A DNA stretch of 7,818 nt from Gemmatimonadales bacterium. GTDB lineage: Bacteria; Gemmatimonadota; Gemmatimonadetes; Gemmatimonadales; GWC2-71-9. Location: positions 1-7,818 of the forward strand of contig JAICPP010000160.1 of the NCBI GenBank assembly GCA_025929805.1. The letters are read 5' to 3'. Below the pieces are notes generated by a model, which made no database searches, was not told where the DNA came from, and was given only the letters and a program-made list of their open reading frames with translations. The translations under genes were made by a program, and so were the position numbers. Positions 1 to 4,119 of this stretch are shown here, piece after piece; position 1 is the stretch's first letter; the number at the start of each line of letters is the position of its first letter.

Positions 1-101
1 AACGTGAGGCGCTCAGGTCGGGCATCCGGGTGGCGAACCCACTTGCCGCCATCGATCGGCGTTGTTCAGTTTCCGGCCCTATGCACCGACCAATTCGATG
101 A
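1..101 (+). CDS. C-terminal fragment of an unidentified upstream gene
   Basis: A frame with no stop runs in from the left edge (first full codon at 3) and ends at the TGA at 99-101. This TGA overlaps the ATG at 98 in an ATGA arrangement, the same coupling seen later at 2048-2051. The readable residues include GIRVANPLAAIDRR, and codons up to about position 60 end mostly in G or C, as in the real genes here. The last dozen codons lose that bias. The phrase 'VANP' recalls the C-terminal part of PilM-like pilus ATPases, which would suit a neighbour of a PilT gene, but the fragment is far too short to assign and that is only a guess. It could also be chance open frame. Confidence 0.4.
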   Translation, partial: REALRSGIRVANPLAAIDRRCSVSGPMHRPIR

Positions 102-559
102 GTGATTGGGGCGCCACGCAGCGGGTGGCGGCCAGGGTGGTGCTGACCGAGGGGGTGGTTCTCGCGGGCGAGCTGCACCTCCTGGCCCGAACCACCTACC
201 CGTCCGACAGCGAAAGCCCGCTCGAGATGCTCAATCGGGACGACCCGTTTTTCGCCTTGACGCTGAGTGAGGGCGGGGTGGCCTTCGTATCCAAGGCTCA
301 GGTGGCGGTGGTCTCCTGTCCCGACGTCGCGCCGCTCGACGATCCTGACCGGGCTTCGGCGGCACGGCTGGTGGAGCTCGCCGTGGAGTTGATCGATGGG
401 GTGGAGTATCGTGGCCGGTCCAGCTTCGAGCTCCCGCCCAGCCGTGCCCGGGCACTCGATTATGTCAATGCGCCCGGCCGCTTCTTTACCCTGGGAACCG
501 ATGGCATCACCCAGTACATCAACAAGTCGCTGGTACGCCTGATCCGACCCCTCGACTGA
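98..559 (+). CDS. Small two-repeat protein of unknown function, next to the PilT-like ATPase
   Basis: I do not recognise a named family with certainty. The 153-residue protein has no signal peptide, membrane segment or Cys/His cluster and is probably cytoplasmic. It contains two copies of a beta-rich domain of about 60 residues. Copy A (about 10-72) and copy B (about 92-149) both run: hydrophobic strand, 'GV...G', an 'L..(M/V)N' turn (EMLNRDDPFF; DYVNAPGRFF), FF plus a hydrophobic residue, a short 'G' turn, then 'K..V..(V/I)'. Small proteins with an 'LN....FF.(L/V)' core occur beside pilus and twitching-motility genes in related phyla, as I recall, but their role is not known to me. The ATG at 98 is chosen because it overlaps the upstream stop. 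An in-frame TTG at 62 would add 12 residues but overlaps the upstream frame more and has no better ribosome site. The gene ends 7 bases before the next start, so co-expression with the pilus ATPase is likely. Confidence 0.75.
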   Translation: MSDWGATQRVAARVVLTEGVVLAGELHLLARTTYPSDSESPLEMLNRDDPFFALTLSEGGVAFVSKAQVAVVSCPDVAPLDDPDRASAARLVELAVELIDGVEYRGRSSFELPPSRARALDYVNAPGRFFTLGTDGITQYINKSLVRLIRPLD

Positions 560-566
560 GACGCAA

Positions 567-2051
567 GTGGCACGACTCGATAAACTCATCCAGGTAATGC
601 AGGAACAGCGCGCGGAGGCCCTCCAGCTCGCGGTCGGCAGGCCCGCGTCGTTGATGCAGAACGGATCGGTACGCTCGATCACCCGGGAGCCCCTGGGCGA
701 GGCCCAGATCCAGGGTCTCCTGCGGGAGATTGCCTCGGCTGATGCGGCCAACCAGATCGGTTCAACGGAGCCGGTGGCCTTTGCCTACCGCTCACCCTAT
801 GGAGAGATCCGAGTGGAGCTCAAGGGAGCGGGCCTGGCAGTGCTTCGCCCGGTGACCCTCACCGCTCCTTTGGCCGGGTCTCCCCCAACCGCACCGGCTG
901 CGCCACAGACTCCGCCGACACCCATTTCTTCCGCCCGCTCCACCCAGGACGCCAGCGAGCAGCGCGCGGCGATGGATACCCTGTTCCGGTTGCTGGTCCA
1001 ATCCGGCGCGTCCGACCTGCACCTGAGATCCGGCGAGCCCCCTATGCTTCGGGTGCATGGGGAGCTGCGCCGCGAGGAGCAACCGCCGCTCTCGCCCGAT
1101 CGGTTGGAGGCCATGCTGCTCAGCATCATGACCGCCAAGGAACTAGGTGAGTTCAAGGAATCGGGCGATACCGATTGGGCCTATGAGATCGATGGCTTGG
1201 CCCGCTTTCGCTGCAACGCCGGGCGTGACCGCTTCGGCGCACTCGGAGTATTCCGGGTCATCCCGAACCAGATCCGCACGGCGGATGAGATGGGCCTGAG
1301 CCGGGAAGTGCAGAACCTGTGCTATCTCACCAAGGGATTGGTGGTGGTGACCGGTCCTACCGGTTCGGGCAAGAGCACGACTCTCGCGAGCCTGGTGGAT
1401 CTCATCAACCGGACCCGAACCGATCACATCATCACGATCGAAGATCCGATCGAGTTCGTGCACCCCAGCAAGAAGTGTCTGGTCACTCAGCGACAGGTGG
1501 GAGTGCACACTCGCTCATTCAAACACGCCCTGCGAGCCGCGCTCCGGGAGGATCCCGACATCATTCTCGTCGGTGAAATGCGTGATCTGGAGACCGTATC
1601 GATAGCCATCGAGACGGCGGAGACCGGGCACCTCGTTTTCGGCACGCTCCACACCACCACTGCCGCATCGACCATCGACCGTGTCATCGACCAGTTTCCG
1701 GCCGACCGGCAGTCTCAGGTGCGCGTCATGCTGTCTGAATCACTCCGCGGAGTCATTGCCCAGACACTGTGTAAGAAGATCGGCGGTGGCCGCGTGGCTG
1801 CGCGGGAGGTGCTGCTCTCGATTCCAGCGGTGTCGAACCTGATCCGAGAAGGGAAGACCTTCCAGATCCCCTCCATCATGCAAACCAATCGGAAAGGCGG
1901 CATGGTCACACTCAATGACGCCCTCATCGAGCTGGTTGATGCGAAGTTGGTGGAGCCCAAGGAAGCGTACATGAAGGCGGTTGAAAAGGTGGGCTTCGCC
2001 GCGGCACTCAAGGCCAAGCGGCACGACACGTCATTCTTAGGAGAAGGATGA
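567..2051 (+). CDS. pilT: PilT-family pilus retraction ATPase with a duplicated N-terminal domain
   Basis: A hexameric secretion-type ATPase that powers retraction of type IV pili from the cytoplasmic face of the inner membrane (PilT/PilU family). Visible motifs are the PilT N-terminal signature ASDLHLRSGEPPMLRVHGEL at 148-167, Walker A GPTGSGKST at 263-271, Walker B region EDPDIILVGEMRD at 328-340, the His box TGHLVFGTLHT at 353-363, and the PilT-type C-terminal NLIREGK at 424-430, which resembles the AIRNLIRE retraction motif. The protein has 494 residues against about 340-380 for ordinary PilT. The surplus is a degenerate second copy of the N-terminal domain at about 4-97, joined to the normal one by a Pro/Ala/Ser/Thr-rich linker (about 99-131). 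Start is GTG at 567, 7 bases after the preceding stop, with only a weak purine-rich site before it; the next Met, residue 11, is less likely. No pilB, pilC or pilin gene is visible here. PilU is an alternative name. Confidence 0.93.
   Translation: MARLDKLIQVMQEQRAEALQLAVGRPASLMQNGSVRSITREPLGEAQIQGLLREIASADAANQIGSTEPVAFAYRSPYGEIRVELKGAGLAVLRPVTLTAPLAGSPPTAPAAPQTPPTPISSARSTQDASEQRAAMDTLFRLLVQSGASDLHLRSGEPPMLRVHGELRREEQPPLSPDRLEAMLLSIMTAKELGEFKESGDTDWAYEIDGLARFRCNAGRDRFGALGVFRVIPNQIRTADEMGLSREVQNLCYLTKGLVVVTGPTGSGKSTTLASLVDLINRTRTDHIITIEDPIEFVHPSKKCLVTQRQVGVHTRSFKHALRAALREDPDIILVGEMRDLETVSIAIETAETGHLVFGTLHTTTAASTIDRVIDQFPADRQSQVRVMLSESLRGVIAQTLCKKIGGGRVAAREVLLSIPAVSNLIREGKTFQIPSIMQTNRKGGMVTLNDALIELVDAKLVEPKEAYMKAVEKVGFAAALKAKRHDTSFLGEG
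2039..2043 (+). promoter_or_regulatory. Ribosome binding site AGGAG for the RNA methyltransferase
   Basis: AGGAG lies four bases before the ATG at 2048 and inside the last codons of the PilT-like gene. Together with the ATGA stop/start overlap it supports translation of the downstream gene by re-initiating or coupled ribosomes. Confidence 0.75.
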
Positions 2052-2809
2052 CCTTTGGCTCGCCGGTCCGCCCGCCCATCCTGGTCTTGGTCAATCCGCA
2101 GGACATCGTCAACATCGCCAGTGCGGTACGGATCGCGAAGAACTTCGGCATCGAGCGGGTTCGGCTGGTCGATCCGGAGGTGTTCGACCCGTATCGGATC
2201 GAAGGCATTGCCCATAACACGGCCGATCTGGTTGCCCGCATCGAGATTTTCGATTCTTTAGATGCCGCAATTGACGACTGCGTCTTCACCGCTGTGCTTA
2301 CCGCCCGGGAACGGGCGGCAAAGCGGCGGGTGTTGCGCCCCCGCGAAGCCGCTACGGCATTAATGGAGGAAGCCGCAGCCGGTCCGGTCGCCATCGTGGC
2401 CGGCCGCGAGGATAGTGGGCTTACCAATGCCGAGCTGGATCTGTGCAACGCGCTGGTCACCATCTCCACCCATCCTGCTCACCGGTCGCTGAATCTGGCC
2501 CAGGCTGTGGCTATCATGGCGTACGAGAGCTGGAATGCGCGGGGAGGTGAGGACCTCCCCCTGAAGCCGCCTCGCAAGCAAGCGGCTCCTGCCACATCGG
2601 GCCAGCTCGAAGAGCTCTTCGCCGACTGGGCGCATGCGCTCGGGTCGATCGACTTCTTCAAGACCAGGCAACCCGAGAACGTGATGCGATCGTTCCGCGA
2701 AATGGTGTTTCGCGCGGCACCGGACGGGCGGGAGGCGTCGCTCCTCCGCGCCATGGGAATCGAAGTTGTTCGCTTTCTCGACCGCAGGCACAGCAAGGAG
2801 TCGTCATAA
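2048..2809 (+). CDS. TrmJ-like SPOUT RNA 2'-O-ribose methyltransferase
   Basis: A cytoplasmic S-adenosylmethionine-dependent methyltransferase of the SpoU/TrmH (SPOUT) class, closest in layout to TrmJ, which methylates the ribose 2'-OH at position 32 of certain tRNAs. Motif 1 is NPQDIVNIASAVRIAKNFGI at 16-35, where N22 and R28 sit at the usual substrate/catalytic positions. Motif 2 is AGREDSGLTN at 118-127. Motif 3 is SLNLAQAVAI at 147-156. Motifs 2 and 3 form the SAM-binding trefoil knot. A charged linker (about 165-185) leads to a C-terminal helical segment (about 187-246) of the kind TrmJ uses for dimerisation and tRNA contact. The 253-residue length fits TrmJ (about 240-260). Start ATG at 2048 overlaps the stop of the PilT-like gene and has AGGAG upstream. 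The exact RNA target cannot be read from sequence, so no symbol is given; an rRNA target is possible. Confidence 0.9.
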   Translation: MTFGSPVRPPILVLVNPQDIVNIASAVRIAKNFGIERVRLVDPEVFDPYRIEGIAHNTADLVARIEIFDSLDAAIDDCVFTAVLTARERAAKRRVLRPREAATALMEEAAAGPVAIVAGREDSGLTNAELDLCNALVTISTHPAHRSLNLAQAVAIMAYESWNARGGEDLPLKPPRKQAAPATSGQLEELFADWAHALGSIDFFKTRQPENVMRSFREMVFRAAPDGREASLLRAMGIEVVRFLDRRHSKESS

Positions 2810-3327
2810 TGGGGCGCTCGAGCGCGTACTGGGCCGCAAACCTGTATGTCTCGGAAGCCGCGGAACCCGAGCCCGGGGCTCCGCTGAAGGACCTTTCGCC
2901 GGCTTTGGCATCCCGTTTCGCCGCGGTTCGTGACGGCCTGCTTCAGATCAAGGGAGTAGCCGAGCAGGTCCGCTTCATGGGAACCATGTGGCGCTGGGCC
3001 TGGGAGTACGGGATCGGCAACCGGAAGCTTTGCTGGCTCCACGTGATGAAGCATGGAACGGATGTGACGTTTACCGTATCCGAAAGCGATGAGAGCCGGC
3101 TCACCAAGGGCACCAAGGTCGCCGGGATCATTGCCCGCGCCCTGGTGGAGGGCCAGCGCACCGGACCGGTGAAATGGTGCTGGCTCGCGCTCGATGATCG
3201 GCGTTCCATCGACGCATTCTTGAGCCTGGCAAGGAGGAAAGCGGAGTGGCTCGCGGAACGGCCGGCCCCGCGACGGGCACCTCGACTCCACGGCGGCCGC
3301 GGAGCGGAGGGAGTCGAAGCCGACTGA
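2809..3327 (+). CDS. DUF3788-like protein of unknown function
   Basis: A 172-residue soluble protein with no signal peptide or membrane helix. Its core (about 28-152) has a helix, the Trp-rich segment MWRWAWEYG at 60-68, then LCWLHVMKHGTDVTFTV (about 74-90), a basic turn, and a second strand KWCWLAL at 122-128 followed by a helix. This order, with a 'W.W....G.....LC.L......F.V' core, resembles the DUF3788 family, whose function I do not know; family assignment is by eye. Start ATG at 2809 shares its A with the TAA of the methyltransferase gene, and AAGGAG at 2795-2800 lies eight bases upstream. The last 20 or so residues are Arg/Pro/Gly-rich, unlike the rest, and are encoded by an inverted repeat (3282-3317), so the tail may be a late addition. 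It is the last gene of this operon as far as the sequence shows. Confidence 0.8.
   Translation: MGRSSAYWAANLYVSEAAEPEPGAPLKDLSPALASRFAAVRDGLLQIKGVAEQVRFMGTMWRWAWEYGIGNRKLCWLHVMKHGTDVTFTVSESDESRLTKGTKVAGIIARALVEGQRTGPVKWCWLALDDRRSIDAFLSLARRKAEWLAERPAPRRAPRLHGGRGAEGVEAD
3282..3317 (+). repeat. GC-rich inverted repeat (REP-like) inside the end of the DUF3788-like gene
   Basis: TCGACTCC at 3282-3289 is exactly matched by its reverse complement GGAGTCGA at 3310-3317, leaving a 20-base GC-rich loop. The element lies within the coding frame and encodes the low-complexity tail of the protein. Its form resembles repetitive extragenic palindromes in GC-rich genomes, but whether other copies exist cannot be seen from this window. 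Confidence 0.5.
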
Positions 3328-3336
3328 TTCAGTCGG
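3320..3336 (+). terminator. Palindrome over the stop codon, possible transcription terminator
   Basis: CCGACTGATTCAGTCGG is a perfect 8+1+8 palindrome that contains the TGA stop of the DUF3788-like gene. As RNA it would fold as a 7-bp stem with an ATT loop. No T-run follows, so it is not a classic intrinsic terminator. It may end transcription weakly, protect the 3' end, or be a protein-binding palindrome. Its place between two operons favours a boundary role. Confidence 0.4.
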
Positions 3337-3353
3337 ATTAGCTGCGGGTCGGG

Positions 3354-3381
3354 TTGTGCAATCAAATGGGCGGACTATACT
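3354..3381 (+). promoter_or_regulatory. Candidate sigma-70-type promoter of the act operon
   Basis: TATACT at 3376-3381 matches five of six bases of the TATAAT consensus. TTGTGC at 3354-3359 is a weak -35 box (TTG only), with a 16-base spacer that is AT-richer than its surroundings. Transcription would start near 3388, leaving a leader of about 40 bases. The leader contains a possible 7-bp stem with one wobble pair (3380-3386 with 3395-3401). It is the only good -10-like word in the gap before actA. The placement is inferred and the sigma factor is unknown. Confidence 0.5.
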
Positions 3382-3420
3382 TCGGCGCGCGTTGGCCGAG
3401 GCGAAAGAGTCTTTCTTACC

Positions 3421-3425
3421 GGTGA
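3421..3425 (+). promoter_or_regulatory. Ribosome binding site GGTGA that decides the actA start
   Basis: GGTGA lies seven bases before the ATG at 3433 but only one base before the ATG at 3427. Normal spacing therefore favours 3433 as the start. Confidence 0.5.
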
Positions 3426-3432
3426 GATGAAG

Positions 3433-4023
3433 ATGCGTAAGCTGGCATTCGTCCTCGGTGGCGTTGCAGCCGGAGGTATGGCTGCTCTCCTCGCCTCCAG
3501 CGAAGCCGGTCCCCAAGCCCAACAGCAAGCGGTAGCGGTCGCCGACTCCGTCCGAGCTCCCGTCATTGCGGACAGCGGCAGTCTCCGAGGTCCGCGACAG
3601 CCGATCTTCTTCCGTCACGATATCCACTCCGGCCAATACAAGATTCAATGTCAGTACTGCCACTATTCGGTGGCGGTTTCGCCCGAGCCCGGCATCCCGT
3701 CGGTGCAAACCTGCATGGGATGCCATTTGGTGATCGGTGGTACCGATAGCACCCATCAGGCGGAAATCCGCAAGCTCCGTCAGGCCTGGAACGAGAAGCA
3801 ACCCATTGAATGGGTCCGCATCCACTACCTGCCTCGACACGCTCACTTCCCGCACCAGCGCCACATCAAGGCGCTCGGCCCCAACGCATGCGCCACGTGT
3901 CATGGGGAGGTCCAGCGAATGCCCCAGGTATTCAAGGTGAACGAGGTGGACCGGATGGGCTTCTGTGTCACCTGCCACATGGAGCGCAAGGTGTCGCGGG
4001 ACTGTTCGGTATGTCACTATTAG
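3433..4023 (+). CDS. actA: ActA, pentaheme cytochrome c subunit of alternative complex III
   Basis: This is the multiheme cytochrome of ACIII, on the periplasmic side, taking electrons from the iron-sulfur clusters of ActB and passing them toward a soluble or oxidase-linked cytochrome. The 196-residue protein has five CXXCH heme-binding motifs at 73-77 (CQYCH), 94-98 (CMGCH), 153-157 (CATCH), 178-182 (CVTCH) and 191-195 (CSVCH), the number reported for ActA. Additional His residues in FFRHDIHSG and FPHQRHIKAL are likely distal heme ligands. An N-terminal hydrophobic stretch (about 4-22) is a signal sequence or, as in characterised ACIII, a retained membrane anchor. A low-complexity segment (about 23-50) links it to the heme domain. 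The last motif lies at the very C-terminus, one residue before the stop. An ATG two codons earlier (3427) is the alternative start. actB follows after 96 bases. The motifs, size and context make the assignment firm. Confidence 0.95.
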   Translation: MRKLAFVLGGVAAGGMAALLASSEAGPQAQQQAVAVADSVRAPVIADSGSLRGPRQPIFFRHDIHSGQYKIQCQYCHYSVAVSPEPGIPSVQTCMGCHLVIGGTDSTHQAEIRKLRQAWNEKQPIEWVRIHYLPRHAHFPHQRHIKALGPNACATCHGEVQRMPQVFKVNEVDRMGFCVTCHMERKVSRDCSVCHY

Positions 4024-4024
4024 T

Positions 4025-4102
4025 CGGGACTCACCAGTCGAGAGTCATGAGTGGGGAATCCCAAGCTTTCGGCTCTCGACCCGCGACTCGCGACTCGCAA
4101 CC
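4025..4102 (+). repeat. Spacer of 7-base repeats in opposing orientation between actA and actB
   Basis: The right part (4075-4102) reads as four 7-base units: CTCGACC, CGCGACT, CGCGACT, CGCAACC, with the middle two identical. The left part holds the same kind of unit on the other strand: read in reverse from 4052, ACTCATG, ACTCTCG, ACTGGTG. The halves face each other, giving an inverted pair GTCGAGAG (4037-4044) and CTCTCGAC (4073-4080), extendable by a G-U and a C-G pair. A small palindrome GGGAATCCC (4054-4062) lies in the loop. The structure could set the actA:actB expression ratio or be a passive repeat. No promoter is evident. Confidence 0.55.
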
Positions 4103-4109
4103 GACCTTC

Positions 4110-4114
4110 TGGAG
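4110..4114 (+). promoter_or_regulatory. Ribosome binding site TGGAG that decides the actB start
   Basis: TGGAG lies five bases before the ATG at 4120. The in-frame GTG at 4051 has no comparable site and would put a non-signal-like extension ahead of the Tat motif. Confidence 0.65.
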
Positions 4115-4119
4115 CGCGC

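Noticed and set aside
62..97. TTG at 62 as the start of the two-repeat protein
   Set aside because: ATG 98 is a stronger start codon and overlaps the upstream stop in the ATGA form used elsewhere in this operon.
2479..4017. Long open frame on the minus strand (about 512 codons)
   Set aside because: It lies opposite the end of the methyltransferase gene, the DUF3788-like gene, the promoter gap and actA. Its translation is low in recognisable motifs, and long antisense frames are common opposite GC-rich genes.
4051..4119. GTG at 4051 as the start of actB
   Set aside because: It would begin inside the spacer repeat, add 23 residues before the Tat motif and lacks a ribosome site; ATG 4120 has TGGAG at good distance.
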